From Dryocosmus kuriphilus (taxonomy: Eukaryota; Arthropoda; Insecta; Hymenoptera; Cynipidae), in contig CM076190.1 in the NCBI GenBank assembly GCA_038277395.1, positions 133,634,372 through 133,698,371 on the forward strand: a DNA stretch of 64,000 nt. Reading direction: 5' to 3'. The notes beneath the pieces were generated by a model, which saw only the letters and a list, made by a program, of their open reading frames with translations, had not been told where the DNA came from and made no database searches. The translations under genes and the position numbers were made by a program. Below are positions 1 to 11,239 of the stretch, in pieces (within the stretch, counting starts at the first letter, position 1; each line of letters begins with the position of its first letter).

Positions 1-748
1 AAAGCCAAGGAAATAGGTTTAGAAGTTAGCGAATTGAAGACAAAATATTTGATCGTCGACAGATCAGAACAAAGCAATGAAGAGGGGGATCTAATGGCCG
101 GAAATATGAAATTTGAAAGAGTTAATGAGTTTAAATACCTCGGGACTACTATAACTAGCGACAATAACATTAAAGCGGAAATCAACAGGCGGCTGCACGC
201 TGGCAATCGGTGCTACTATGCAACAAATACAATACTAAAATCGCGATCGTTATCTAAGAAACATCAACATAAGAATTTACAAAACAATAATAATGCCGGT
301 CGTCATGTACGGGTGCGAAAAGTGGGCGCTGACGAAAGGAGAGGAGAACAGGTTTTGAGTATTCGAAAATAAAGTACTTCGAAAAATCTATTGTCCCAAA
401 AGGGACGAAGAGACTGGTGAATGGAGAAAACTGCATAATGATGAGCTGCATGCACTCTACGGGTCAGTAAATATTAACAGAGTAATGAAAGCGCTCAAAT
501 TAAGCTGGGCGGAACATGTTGCAAGAATGGGCAACGAAAAAAAAGTGGCGCAAGTTTTGAGAGGGAAACCGATTAGTAAGAGACCTCTAGACAGACCGAG
601 AAACAGATGGGAGAAAAACGTAAGGGATGATCTAAAAGAGCTAGGACATGATTATTTAAACTGGATGGAAGATGCACAGGATAGAAATGCGTGGCGGTTC
701 TGGGTAGCTGAAGCAATGAACTTCCGAGTTCGCAAAGCTACACCATAA
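1..748 (+). pseudogene. RTE-like LINE reverse transcriptase, C-terminal part
   Basis: This is the C-terminal portion of a non-LTR retrotransposon polyprotein, entering from beyond the window edge. The first frame carries FKYLGTTITSDNNIKAEINRR, cut here to its core FKYLGTTITSD, a typical post-catalytic RT region. After a frameshift near 265-275 the second frame reads IYKTIIMPVVMYG and then WAEHVARM and RPRNRWEKNVRDDL, a C-terminal signature common in RTE-type elements. A TGA at 356-358 interrupts this second frame, which ends at the TAA at 746-748. The RT catalytic core is outside the window. The copy is therefore broken by one frameshift and one nonsense codon. Assignment to the RTE clade is from recalled family patterns; another LINE clade is possible. 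Confidence 0.8.
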
Positions 749-785
749 TAATAATAATAATAATAATAAATAATAATAATAATAA
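745..785 (+). repeat. (TAA)n tail of the LINE
   Basis: An uninterrupted run of TAA/AAT triplets with one phase slip directly follows the LINE stop codon. Short microsatellite tails are usual at the 3' ends of RTE- and I-type LINEs, so this marks the 3' end of the insertion. Confidence 0.85.
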
Positions 786-1193
786 CTATTGTGAAAAGCA
801 TGCCGTCTACACTGACCCTGCTCACTTTAAAAAGATTTCCTATCCTCATAGATTAATCAGAAAACCTGGTGTGATTTTAGTTATTAAGAAATTTCGATAT
901 TCCGGATTCAATGTTCAAGGGATAATAAAATAACCCTTGAAATAAATTCAGAAATATATCATAGTAAGTAAACGTATATTGTACTTATTTTGAAGTCATT
1001 TCCCACCCTGATGTTTTAATCAGAACATCACCTGTGTTTCTGGTCACTGAGTAACGCCATTTTCCTGGCTTCAATGTTAAGGGATGTTAAAACATTCCCT
1101 AAACTTAGTTCAAAGACATATTTTTGCTATGCACGCTTTCTGTACTTATTTGAAAGTGGTCTCATACCGTAACAGTTGAATAAAAATCTCTTA

Positions 1194-2202
1194 TGCCCGG
1201 TTTCTTCACCTCTAGATATCTGTCGGATAACTTTATCCATAAGATATCTCCCAAAATCGGTTTTCTTCACCTCTGGATAGTAGGTATCTGGCAGATAAAC
1301 TTATCCGGAACCGAAGTAGCGGATATCTGCCGGATAGTGACTCCAGTGCCCCCCATGTCATTATAAGAAACTATTGCGCTTCTATTTCTCGACATAACCA
1401 ATAAATAAGACAGTGCTGGCAGTAACATCTTCATATAATCGTTATTTTTATAAAAACATGAATATAAAAATGAATTTATTACCCCATGTTATGAACATTT
1501 TTGAGTGTGACGATGATGATGATGATGACTTTGTGGAAAGAAGATCATATACAATAAAAAATAAAGCGAAAAATTTTTAAATATGGGATGACCCAGAATT
1601 TTTCAAACGATTTGGTTTAAAAAAGGATAACGTACTTGAATTATTGCATATAAATGAAGAACGATTGTTAATAATCTGGAATAAGTATACATTCTTTCGA
1701 AGTAATAAATTTGATTTATGAGATAATTTAGAAATACGATATTTTCAAAAACTGTATTTATTTTGATATAAGAATATAGGATTTTGCACGAAAAAATTGA
1801 ATACATTTCCTTGAAAAAAATATGAATATATTTGAAAAAATTATTGCAAGAAATGAAACCAATTGTAAATAACATACAAAATAATTATAAAATAAAATAT
1901 TTATCTTACGAACTAAACACATTTTTAAAAGTTTTTCGCATCTCATTTTTGTATGTAATATAATTTAATTTTTTTGACACCTTATATTTAAACTTGCGAC
2001 TTGCCTCGCGTCGACGCAGATTCCTACACATTTGATTCCTAGTAACATTCTAGTACCTTTTGTGTCGAAAGGTACCAATATGAAGGATAGCTATCCGTTA
2101 AATACGTAAATAACGGTGTCAGTGAAGAAAATGAATTTTTATTTATCTGACGGATAACTATATCTAGAAGATAGCTATCGGGAGGTATGAAGAAACCGAC
2201 CA
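1194..2202 (+). mobile_element. Harbinger (PIF)-type DNA transposon, internally deleted
   Basis: The 1009-bp element is bounded by inverted termini: TGCCCGGTTTCTTCACCT on the left and the complement of a TGGTCGGTTTCTTCA end on the right. It is flanked by TTA at 1191-1193 and 2203-2205. A three-base TWA duplication is the hallmark of Harbinger elements. Both ends carry sub-terminal copies of a GATATCTG/GATAACT motif, giving an extended imperfect hairpin. The interior has a short remnant resembling the N-terminus of a Harbinger transposase. It lacks a complete transposase, so it is non-autonomous. Confidence 0.75.
1470..1721 (+). pseudogene. Harbinger transposase N-terminal remnant
   Basis: The frame starts with ATG at 1470, runs through an acidic stretch (CDDDDDD from a GAT run), hits TAA at 1578-1580, then continues in frame as DDPEFFKRFGLKKDNVLELL. 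That block resembles the N-terminal region of insect Harbinger nucleases, where a bulky-residue FxxxFxLxKxxVxxLL pattern precedes the catalytic domain. The frame ends at TGA 1719-1721, and no DDE catalytic residues are present, so the rest was lost by deletion. The location inside TTA-flanked inverted termini supports the assignment. The match is by pattern only; similarity is short and the confidence reflects that. Confidence 0.5.
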
Positions 2203-2218
2203 TTAGTGATTTTAGTTA

Positions 2219-2384
2219 GGAAGCGTCCATTAATTACATAAGGTTAATTTTTGGAATTTGAGACCCCACCCCCACGTAAGGGGTTTTCTATAGCAAATGC
2301 ATGTAACTATAATACGGTCGCAAAATTTTGTTGACCCCCCCCCCCCCCCCCCCCAAATCCATTACGTATTTAATGGAGGCTCCC
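2219..2384. mobile_element. 166-bp MITE with TTA target duplication
   Basis: Inverted termini GGAAGCGTCCATTAATTAC and the complement of a GGGAGCCTCCATTAAATAC end bound a short element holding a 20-base C run (2335-2354). TTA flanks it at 2216-2218 and 2385-2387. The homologous uninserted repeat unit near 871 reads straight through as GATTTTAGTTATTAAGAAAT, which confirms the boundaries. It has no coding capacity. The TTA duplication suggests Harbinger-type mobilisation. Confidence 0.75.
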
Positions 2385-2439
2385 TTACTAAGAAATGATG
2401 ATTTCCATACTTGGATGTTTAAGGTATGATAACACCCCC

Positions 2440-3120
2440 AAAACATGCTGTATACCCAAAAAATCGTGTTAATCTTTTTAGTTTTTGGGTATGAATCTTT
2501 TGTTTCGGTAGTATGATCGTCAAAATAAAAAACTTGTAGCCAAATCTATCATAGAAGTTTTGAGAAAAGATAATAAAAATTCCCTAAAATAAGCATTTTT
2601 CCATTAAAATACATGTACAAATTGAAACTTTGACAAGCATTTGTCTAAAAACTGTCCATTTTTCCGACTTTTTTCTTCCGAATTTTTAGTTTGCAGCTTC
2701 AAAAATACAAAAAAAAATTATATTTAGAATTTTTTGACATAAGGCCATTTACTGTACATTTGGTGCGGGGTCCTTTAAAATATTGTTTTTTTTTTCTAAA
2801 TAGATTTTTTAGTTTCAATTATGTACATCTTTTGAAAGTTTCAAAAGTTGAATTATTTTAATATCGCGAACATGAAAATTAGACAGTCTGAAAGACGATT
2901 CGTTTCAAATTATTGGATTTAAAATATTAGAAATTAGCCTTCAAACTTTGAATAAATTGAAATTCCAAACTGTTACGTCACGAAGTTAATCTGGACTGTC
3001 AAAACGGGATGAGAAAAATTACTTTCTCATCACAAGTTAAAATACAATAATAATAACCCTACTCCATCGAGCGACTAAGAGACTAAGAAAAGTGGGACTT
3101 GCCAAGTCTAAAGAACTAAA
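2440..3120. other. AT-rich stretch, nothing recognised
   Basis: About 680 bases of AT-rich sequence with homopolymer runs and no reading frame or repeat structure that I can assign. Confidence 0.5.
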
Positions 3121-3122
3121 AT

Positions 3123-3425
3123 TCACCTTGTTACATTCTCATCAGAGAAGGTATTAGATTTATGTAAAATTTGACGTTCGCGGATTTCATGAAATCTCCA
3201 CGTTTTAAGACCCCCTGAGTCAGAAAAAACGGTTTTTACGACCGTGTCTGTCTGTCTGTTGTCGTCGTTGTCGTTGTCGTCGTTGTCGTTGGCGTCTGTT
3301 CCCACGATAACTTTCGAAGGACTAATCGGATTGGAATGCGCTTTGGTACACTTCTTTAAGGGGTAAAAAGAAAGGACGAGTTCGTTAACCAGCGGTTTTT
3401 GACCAACAGTTATGGTTTTATCCAT
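3123..3425 (-). other. Conserved reading frame of family X, copy A
   Basis: A ~100-codon frame starts at an ATG at 3423-3425 and reads MDKTITVGQKPLVNELVLSF, then an Asp/Asn-rich tract, then DTVVKTVFSDSGGLKTW. Related frames occur in copies at 4208-4504, 38095-38403, 35768-36078 and 40028-40210. The length differences in copies A, B and F are multiples of three and lie in the GAC/AAC tract. The frames in the other two copies are broken. I recognise no domain, signal peptide or membrane segment. It may be a real element-encoded peptide, or the frame may persist only because the copies are recent. Confidence 0.3.
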
Positions 3426-4165
3426 CAAAAGCGGTTTTCACAAAATCAAAAAATCCACTCTCCGGCTAAACTATGAGAGATACAAAAAAAATGTAAGAAA
3501 GTAAAATTGTTCACCTCAAAAAAATCTATAAATTTTGTCTTAACCGTTTTTTGATAAAATGAACAGTTTTTGTTTTAATCAAGAAAACGCTATTAAAATT
3601 AAAAAACTCTGGTTTCCCGCCAAAATATTCAAGATACAAAAAATTGGTAAAAGACAAGGTTGTTCAATTCAAAAATATCTACCAATTTTGTTTTAACCAT
3701 TTTTTCATAAAATGCACGGTTTTTGTTTTAATCGATAAAACGTTATTAAAAATAAAAAATTTCAAATTTCCCGCCAAAATATGCAAGATACGAAAAAATC
3801 ATAATAAACGAAGTTGTTCAGCTCAAAAATATCTTCATATTTACTCCATACAATTTTCTCGAAAAGACGCATCGTCTTTAAGTTATTCGTGAAATATATT
3901 AATTCATATAAAAAAAATTCACTTTTCCGCAAAAGTATGCGAGATACGTGAAAATATCAAGAAGCAGAATTATTCACCTTCCAAAGACCTAAAAATTCTT
4001 TTGAAACCATCTTTGATACAACCCATACTTTCTTCATTACACGTGTAATACCGTTCTTTTAATCAAAAAATACATTACTATATACAGTCAATAAAACGTT
4101 ATTAAAAGTTATTGAAAAATCTGCCCGCTACTCAGGCGCATTCTCATCACGTTTCTCGCGCTCAC
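3131..4165 (+). repeat. Family X repeat, copy A
   Basis: The copy opens with ACATTCTCATCAGAGAAGG at 3132, followed by a triplet-rich segment (3240-3300) and at least three ~150-bp sub-repeats. Each sub-repeat has an AACCATTTTTTGATAAAATG-like core, a TTTTGTTTTAATC segment and a TTCCCGCCAAAATAT segment. It ends near 4120-4165 with TCTGCCCGC...GCATTCTCATCACG, an inverted version of the tail seen in copies B, C and F. Whether family X is a transposon or a dispersed satellite is unclear. I do not recognise it. Confidence 0.7.
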
Positions 4166-4207
4166 CAATCAATGAAATTATATCTAAAACGTAAATTTCT
4201 TCATATT

Positions 4208-4504
4208 TTACATAGTTTGGCTGAAAAATGCAATTTTTACATTCTCATCAGAGAAGGTATTAGATTTATGTAAAATTTGACTTTCGCGGATTTCATGAAA
4301 TCTCCACGTTTTGAGACCACCTGAGTCAGAAAAAACGGTTTTTACGACCGTGTCTGTCTGTCTGTTGTCGTCGTCTGTGATCGCGATAACTTTCGAAGGA
4401 CTAATCGGATTGGAGTGCGCTTTGGTACACTTCTTTAAGGGGTAAAAAGAAAGGACTAGTTCGTTAACCAGCGGTTTTTGACCAACAGTTATAGTTTTAT
4501 CCAT
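4208..4504 (-). other. Conserved reading frame of family X, copy B
   Basis: This is the same frame as at 3123-3425, starting at ATG 4502-4504. The Asp/Asn tract is reduced to a few codons (ITDDDNRQTD), while the flanking SFYPLKKCTKAHSNPIS and FSDSGGLKTWRFHEIRE blocks are unchanged. The frame stays open past the end of the repeat to 4208. Function unknown. Confidence 0.3.
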
Positions 4505-5378
4505 CAAAAACGGTTTTCACAAAATCAAAAAATCCATTTTCCGGCTAAACTATGAGAGTACAAAAAAAATGTAAGAAAGTAAAATTGTTCACCTCAAAAA
4601 AAGCTACAAATTTTGTCTTAACCGTTTTTTGATAAAATGAACGGTTTTTGTTTTAATCAAGAAAACGCTATTAAAATTAAAAAACTCTGGTTTCCCGCCA
4701 AAATATTCAAGATACAAAAAATTGGTAAAGAACAAAGTTGTTCAATTTAAAAAGATCTACCAATTTTGTTTTAACCATTTTTTCATAAAATGCACGGTTT
4801 TTGTTTTAATCGATAAAACGTTATTAAAAATAAAAAATTTCAAATTTCCCGCCGAACTATGCAAGATACGCAAAAATAATAATAAACAAAGTTGTTCGCC
4901 TCAAAAATATCTACAAATTTGCTCTCTATCATTTTTTGAGCAGACGCGTAGTTTTTGAGTTATTCGTGAAATATGTTATGAAATATAAAGAAAACCACTT
5001 TTCAGCAAAACTATGCAAGCAGAATTGTTCACCTTGGAAAGAGCTACAAAATTTATTTATAAGACTCATCGTTTTACTTTTAAGAATCGGAAACCTGTAT
5101 TGTGAAAATTTGTAAAATCACAAATAACTTTACCAATCTACAGTGTATTTTAAAACAATGTAATTATCGAGCGCGAAGCGCGAGTGTCATGATGAGAATG
5201 TATTCCTTAAGGGCGATAGAGCCTTAAGTAAAATAGTTCCTTTTGGAATTTTTAATTTAAAGGCTTATACGATCCATAAACACCGAGCGCGTAGCGCAAT
5301 GTGAATAATGTATCGAGCGCGATGCGCGGCGCGCGTAGCGCGCGATGAGAATGTGCCCGCGCAGCGGGCAGATATTTT
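4231..5378 (+). repeat. Family X repeat, copy B
   Basis: This copy starts with ACATTCTCATCAGAGAAGG and repeats the layout of copy A with a shorter triplet tract. Unlike A it has a full distal part: an ATGATGAGAATGT box near 5190, a TTAAGGGCGATAGAGCCTTAA imperfect palindrome near 5208, and several GC-rich palindromes of the GAGCGCGAAGCGCGAG type. It ends GATGAGAATGTGCCCGCGCAGCGGGCAG (written here as GATGAGAATGT followed by CCCGC...GCGGG). The start box and the end box are inverted copies of each other. Confidence 0.7.
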
Positions 5379-5432
5379 ATCTGTGGTTACTGAAAAATTA
5401 TATTTTTTAATCGAATTACCAGAAGTTACTTA

Positions 5433-5795
5433 TTACATTCTCATCAGAGAAGGTATTAGATTTGTGTAAAATTTGACCCCCCCAATTTTCATCAAATCTC
5501 CACGTTTTGAGACCCCCTGAGTCAGAAAAAAACGGTTTTTACGACGGTTTGTGTCTGTTGTTGTCGGCGTCATCGTCTGTGGTAAAATAGTTCCTTTTGG
5601 AATTTTTAATGTAAAGGTTTATAGGATCCATAAACACCGAGCACGTAGCGCGAGGTGAATAATTTATCGAGCGCGAAGCGCGAATGCCGTAAATAACGTA
5701 TCGAGCGCGAAGCGCGAGTGCCAACAGACGCGCGCCCTACGCGCTCATACTTCGCGCAAAGCGCGCGATGAGAATGTGCCCGCGAAGCGGGCAGA
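5433..5795 (+). repeat. Family X repeat, short deleted copy C
   Basis: The start box (ACATTCTCATCAGAGAAGG) and a 7-C tract are followed, after only about 120 bases, by the distal GC-rich palindromes and the GATGAGAATGT...CCCGCGAAGCGGG end. The internal sub-repeats are missing. This copy shows which parts define the two ends of family X. Confidence 0.65.
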
Positions 5796-5859
5796 TTTTT
5801 TTCTTTCTGATGAGGTTTTATATATTTTTTAATTATTATATTTGAAGCTATAAAATATA

Positions 5860-6764
5860 CTATTTAAGACACGCGAATAGATTTATCATTTTGGAAATAT
5901 TTGAAAATTATAAAAATACCAAAAGGTTTCAAAATATTTCAGAATATTTTATAAAATTTCAAGAGATTTCATAAGAGTTGAAAAAAATTCAAAATATAGG
6001 GGATTTCCATAGATTTCCAGTGATTTCAAGAGATTTTATAAGATTACAAAGATTTTCAGGGATTTTGAGAGATTTCAGGGAATATCAAAAGATTTAGACG
6101 ATTTCAAAGAATTTCCATAGATTTCAAAACATTTCAAAAGATTTTATATAATTTCAAAGATTTTAAAAAATTTCCAGGGACTTTTAAAAATTTCAAGAGA
6201 TTACAAAAAATTTCGAAGTTTTTAAGAAATTTTTATAGATTTTGAAAGACTTTAAGAGATTCCACAAAAAATTTGAAAGAGTTAGTTTCGTAAGTCTAAG
6301 AATAAATCGTTTTATATATCTTTTAATATTTATGTTTAAAGCTATAAAAATACATTTTTAAACACACTTAGAATTTTGGACTAATAAATAGATTCACCGT
6401 TTTGGAAATATTGTTAAATTATTAAAATGCCAAAAAGTTTTAAAAATTTCAAGGGATTTCTAGAAATCTTCAAACTTTAGAAACTTCACAAAAACTTCAA
6501 AAGATATAGTTTAATAAATCTAAAAATAAATCGTTTCATGTATTCATTGTTTGAAGCTATAAAACTAAATTTTTAAATAAACACGTGAATAGATTTATCT
6601 TCTTGGAAACATTTTAAAATTATAAAAATGGCAAAAGATTTTAAAAGATTTGATAAGATTTCAAGGGATTTCAAAAAATTACTATAAATTACTATAAAAA
6701 TACATTTTTAAGCAGACACTTAGAATTTTTTACAAGTAAGTAGATTTAACGTTTTAGAAATATT
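5860..6764. repeat. Degenerate GATTTCA-type short tandem repeat
   Basis: The sequence is built of decayed 10-12-base units such as AGATTTCAAAAGATTTC, with recurring longer blocks that include TAAATCGTTTTATATAT and TTTTGGAAATATT. The same material continues at 7598-8235 and 9540-9720 and reappears at 33702-34540 and 52200-57816. There is no coding capacity. Confidence 0.7.
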
Positions 6765-6765
6765 A

Positions 6766-7597
6766 CACAGGCCGACAAGATTTTTACCCAGAAACCAGAA
6801 TATACTTTTCCAAAGGTTTTTGATGCCCTGAATCCGAATTCGAGGTCCAAATCTCTGAATTGGCTCTGGTTACCGAGATATCCTAACCTAAAAGTGCAAA
6901 AATAGCGATTATTGCCTATATTTGAGGTTATGTAGCATCGGATTTTTTCTCTTTCTCAAAAAGCTATATATATATATAATCTTAAAATATAAGCCTTGCC
7001 CTTTCGAATTCCGTTGAAGTTGCTGAAATGCCTCTTTTTTTCGCAGATATCGCATTTTGAAATTTTCATGTATATTGTAACTTTAGCCCATTTATGTCGG
7101 CCATATTCGATATTCTTCGAAAAATTACAAAAAATCCGACCTTGGATTCTGAACGAGTAGGTTTTTCTTGCGTAAAAACAGCGATATATTATATATTTTC
7201 AATTTTACTATTTCCTGATAAAAAATCCAAGCGAGTGATTTACACACATCCGTAATGGGTTTTTAGGTATAGGTAAATTTACAAACAGGAAAATTTGAAA
7301 ATGCGATATCTCTGCGAAAAAGAGATATTTAAATAAACTTAACGACATTTGAAAGGGCAAGGCTTATATTTTAAGATAATGTATATAGTTTTTTGAGTAA
7401 AAGAAAAAATCCGATGATACATAACCTCAAATACAGGCAAAAATTGCTATTTTTGCACTTCTAAGTTAGGATATCTCGGAAACCAGAGCCAATCCAGAGA
7501 TTTGGACCTCGAATTCGGATTCGGCACATCAGAAACCTTTGGAAAAGTATATTCTGGTATCTGGGTCAGAGGGTCGACCTCATTTTGTCGGCCTGTG
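6766..7597. mobile_element. 832-bp palindromic (long inverted repeat) element
   Basis: The two halves are reverse complements over roughly 330-400 bases each. The left end is CACAGGCCGACAAGATTTT and the right end is the complement of CACAGGCCGACAAAATGAGG. Internal landmarks pair across the centre: CGAATTCGAGGTCCAAAT with ATTTGGACCTCGAATTCG, and TAAGCCTTGCCCTTTC with GAAAGGGCAAGGCTTA. The element sits in a GATTTCA-type repeat whose other copies read through as GAAATATTGTTAAATT. The target duplication is ambiguous (TA/TT). It encodes no transposase, so it is a MITE or foldback element. Confidence 0.75.
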
Positions 7598-8234
7598 TTG
7601 TCAAACGATAAAAATGTCAAAAGATTAAAAATATTGTACGAGATCTCGAGAGACTGTATAACGTTCAAAAGATATTAAGATTTCGAGGGATTTTTAAGGA
7701 TTTCAAGAGATTTAAAAAATTTAATGAAAAATTCAAAAGATAGTATCGCAAATCTAAGAATAAATCGTTTTATATATTTTTTAATAATTATACGTATAGC
7801 TATAAAAATATATTTTTTAATAGAGATTAGAAATTTTGACACATGAATAGATTTACAATTTTGAAAATATTTTAAAATTACAAACATCTCAAAAGATTTC
7901 ATAGATTTCAAAAAATTTTTAAATACAGAGGTTTCTATAGATTTCAAGAAATTCTAAAGTATTACAAAGACTTTTTGAAGATTTCAAAAGATTTCGAGGA
8001 AATAACTATAAATTGATATACAAAAAACATTTTTAAGTAGAAAAAATTTTTAACACGTGAATAGATGTACCATTTTTGAAATATATGAAAATTATAAAAG
8101 TGCCCAAAGATTTCAAGATATTTTAAGAGATTTTAAAAGATTTCGAATGATTTTTAAACGTTTCAAAATATTTCAAAACATTTCAAGGGATTTTTAAAGA
8201 TTTCAAGATATTTCACAAAAAAATTTTATGACTA
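7598..8234. repeat. GATTTCA-type degenerate repeat
   Basis: Continuation of the repeat seen before the palindromic element, with the same AGATTTCAAGA and TAAATCGTTTTATATA blocks. No gene. Confidence 0.65.
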
Positions 8235-8236
8235 TA

Positions 8237-8551
8237 CACGGAAAAAATGAGTCAATCAAACTTTCCTTCACTGTACTCGATTTTTGGATAGGATAAAAAT
8301 TTGCATATATTTCATTTGCGTTTTTTAGAATTTGAAGTACTTTTCAGTGAAGAATTATAAAACAGTACTTGAAAATTTCCTTGACTTTCAACCGCTCTGA
8401 CAGTCGAGGAAAATTTCAAGTACAATTTTAGAATTCTTCACCAAAAAGTATTTCAAATTTTATAAAACGTTAATGAAATATTTTTAAACTTTTGTCCTAT
8501 CCAAAAATCGAGTACAGTCGAGGAAAGTTTCACTGACTCATTTTTTCCGTG
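8237..8551. mobile_element. 315-bp mariner-like MITE, near-perfect palindrome, TA duplication
   Basis: The termini are CACGGAAAAAATGAGTCA and its complement TGACTCATTTTTTCCGTG. TA flanks at 8235-8236 and 8552-8553. Nearly the whole element folds on itself, with the centre near 8390. An uninserted relative at about 6677 reads ACTATAAATTACTATAAAAA, matching the flanks joined at a single TA. TA duplication and a short palindrome fit Tc1/mariner-type MITEs. No coding frame. Confidence 0.8.
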
Positions 8552-8559
8552 TAAATTGC

Positions 8560-9540
8560 TATAAAAATCGTACGTTAGGACAAAAAATGTAACGAAACCT
8601 GTAGGCCTTTAATTTCTTATTTTTTATTTTAAAAGTACAGAATTTTATATATATAAATTCCAACCAAATAATTTTGAATTCTCTGATCTTAAAATTATTC
8701 CAAACGATTTTCATTTAAAGTTTTTCCTGGAAATTGTATAATTTGAAACTTTTAAGTTTAAAATTTCGTCAATTTCACGCGTTCCTAATTTAAAATAGTC
8801 CAATTTTTATAATCTTAATCCGAAATTTTTTGATTTTTAATATTTTAAAATAATTTTTGATACTTCAATCCTAATCTGCTTGAAAGGCTTTAACTGAAAA
8901 ATTTTAAACGATTTAAATTCCAAGAGAACAATTTTGAATGTTAAATTTAAATCGCTTATTTGATACTCCAAACTATCAAAAATTGAACATTTAAATTCAA
9001 AAGCGTAAAAATGCACAATTTGAATTTGAAAACGAACTTGAAAATAATATTATGATAAAAGCATTGACTAATTTCGATTTTGAAGTGATTGTTTAACACA
9101 TTTGAATTAAGAGCGTTACAAATTGAATACTTTTAGATTGAAACATTAAAAATTATTTAAATTGTTAAACATTGTTCAATCTTAAATTGATAAGCTATAC
9201 TGAATTACCAATTTTAAATAATAAGCGTTTAAACTTAAATCGTTTGAAATTTAACAATTATAAATAAATCCTATTAAAAAATAATTTGATAATTTCGAAT
9301 TACAAACGGCTAAACTCTTTCAAATTTGACAAAAATTATAAAATAGGACAATTTCGTATTTTAAAAATTTTGAATTGAATAATTTCAAATTATGTGAGAA
9401 CCATTCGAAATTCATGAATATCGGTTTTGAAGCAATTCAAATTTCAAAATTTTGAATTAGAGCGTTAAAATTTGAATAATTTTAGATTGAAATATTAAAA
9501 ATCTTTTCGTTTAAATAGTGCAACTTCACAAAGTTTATAG
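8560..9540. other. AT-rich, no gene seen
   Basis: The stretch is a low-complexity mosaic of AATTTGAA/TTCAAATT words without a clear period. Similar composition recurs at 24386-25440. No frame of note. Confidence 0.5.
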
Positions 9541-9737
9541 AGATATTTTTAAATAATAAAAATCCCAAAAGATTTCAAATATTTTTAAAGTTCGAGAGAC
9601 TTTATAAGAATTCAAAAGATATCACAAGACTTCGAGGGATTTTTAAAGATTTCAAGAGATTTAAAAACTTTCACAAAAAATTCAAAAGATAGTTTCGCAA
9701 ACCTAAGAATAAATCGTTCTATATATTTTTTGATAAT

Positions 9738-9745
<8 letters not shown>

Positions 9746-9799
<54 letters not shown>
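9746..9799. repeat. (TA)n microsatellite
   Basis: A pure TA dinucleotide run of about 54 bases inside GATTTCA-type repeat. Confidence 0.95.
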
Positions 9800-9802
<3 letters not shown>

Positions 9803-10609
9803 TATTTTCACAACAAATTTGAAAGAGTTAGTTTAGTAAGTCTAAAAATAAATCGTTTTATGTATCTTTTGATAATTATGTTTGAAGCTATAAAAATACA
9901 CTTTTTAATATACTTATAATTTTGGACACATGAATAGATTCACCGTTTTTGAAATATTTTATATCTGTAGAAATTCCGTAGATTAAAGGAAATTCAAATC
10001 TGGAAAAACCTTAAATTTAAATATTTTTCCACAAAAACTGTTATAACAATAGTTGTTGTTCATTTTTTAATTATTTTTGTGTTATTATGTCTTTTCTACA
10101 ATAATACAAAGCAGTTTTAGCAAAAAGAAAATTTTTTAACGATAATAACGCTACTTGTCAATTTGTTTATCCAATTTCTTCATAACAATTAAATGAAAAA
10201 GCAATCATACTTTTGAGTGAAAATTTTGTGAAGAACAAATTTTCGAGATTGAGGCCCTTCAAAATTTAATGCACTTTAATTTCTTTTTAAATTGAAAATC
10301 GGAACGAAATTGAAAGTTCTAGATTTTTTTGAAGGAAAACAGTGGTATTTCCTCCCACTATATCACTTTGAAGCGGTTCAGTATTAAGTACAGTTATTAA
10401 AATAATCAATAAAAATCCTCAGCAACGGAAAATTAGAACTCCTATAGGAAAATACAAGAACAACCCCCAGGAATGTCAAATAACAATCTATAACAACAGA
10501 CAATAAGAAATCCCTAGGAATAGCCAAAAACATCTGGTAACATTCTAGAACCAATCATAACAAGAGTCAACAATAATCTTAACAATTAAGAAAAAGCCTA
10601 AGGTGAAAG
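9800..10609. other. AT-rich flank, no gene seen
   Basis: Residual GATTTCA-type repeat to about 9960, then AT-rich sequence that appears to be the pre-insertion flank of PLE1. No coding signal. Confidence 0.5.
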
Positions 10610-10621
10610 GGATATCACAAT
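10610..10621 (+). repeat. Left target-site duplication of PLE1
   Basis: GGATATCACAAT, identical to 14329-14340 and located at the two outer edges of the insertion. Confidence 0.8.
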
Positions 10622-10757
10622 GTAATATATGTATTGATGAGGTGTAAATCTCTTTTTTTTCGGCTGTATATATGTATAGATAATCGAATTTTCATCGGTC
10701 TTGACATCCAATTTTAAGTATCAATAAAAATCCAAGTTCATTGTATAACTATAAAAT

Positions 10758-10814
10758 TTTATTTTCGACCTACGTTTCGACCAAAGTTGCTGGTCTTCTT
10801 CAGGAAGTAATAAA
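10758..10814 (-). ncRNA. Hammerhead-like motif in the inverted PLE1 arm
   Basis: This is the same motif on the minus strand: CTGAAGA at 10803-10797, the same stem II, GAAA and stem III, and the predicted cleavage C complementary to 10767. Stem I pairs are kept (10758-10766 with 10804-10814); only one bulge base differs from the right copy. The two motifs face each other across the hairpin. Confidence 0.6.
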
Positions 10815-11239
10815 TAAGTGATCTATTGAAGATTAAATTATAAAAATAATAGTAAAATTTTTTTAAAAATAAATCAATATGAAAATTAAAATGATATAAC
10901 AACAATAAGTACCTGCTAAAGTACAATAAGTACTGTTAAGGATCCCTTTTCGACGATCATATTTAGTCATAATTAGTCACATTGGTATACATGAGTCGTA
11001 TAGATAAAAGACATTATTAAATGTAAGTTAGAGTCTCAAAAAGAATTCGGAGAGACTCTAATTATAAGATGATTACATTTTGATATAACAATTTGGAAAA
11101 AGCAGTTGACATACAGAGGACACAACAGATACTGATTGCGGAGAGTATTTACAATATAGCGACTGAAAATTCGAATAAAGCTTAATTTATAAGTATCCAC
11201 AGATGAGATAGCGGGAAATTTAAATTTGGAAGTTTATTC

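Larger units (their letters stand above)
850..2440. repeat. ~163-bp diverged tandem repeat, three units, hosting two insertions
   Basis: Related segments begin near 852, 1014 and 1177. Each contains an AATCAGAA- or AATAAAAAT-type start, a GTGATTTTAGTTA-like core and a TTCAATGTTCAAGGG-like segment. The third unit is split by the elements at 1194-2202 and 2219-2384. Removing both with one copy of each TTA restores continuity with unit one. I see no coding potential. Confidence 0.55.

Noticed and set aside
5160..5780. Bacterial REP-like sequences implying contamination or symbiont DNA
   Set aside because: The palindromes sit inside family X copies at both ends of the window, flanked by eukaryotic elements, so they belong to the same genome.
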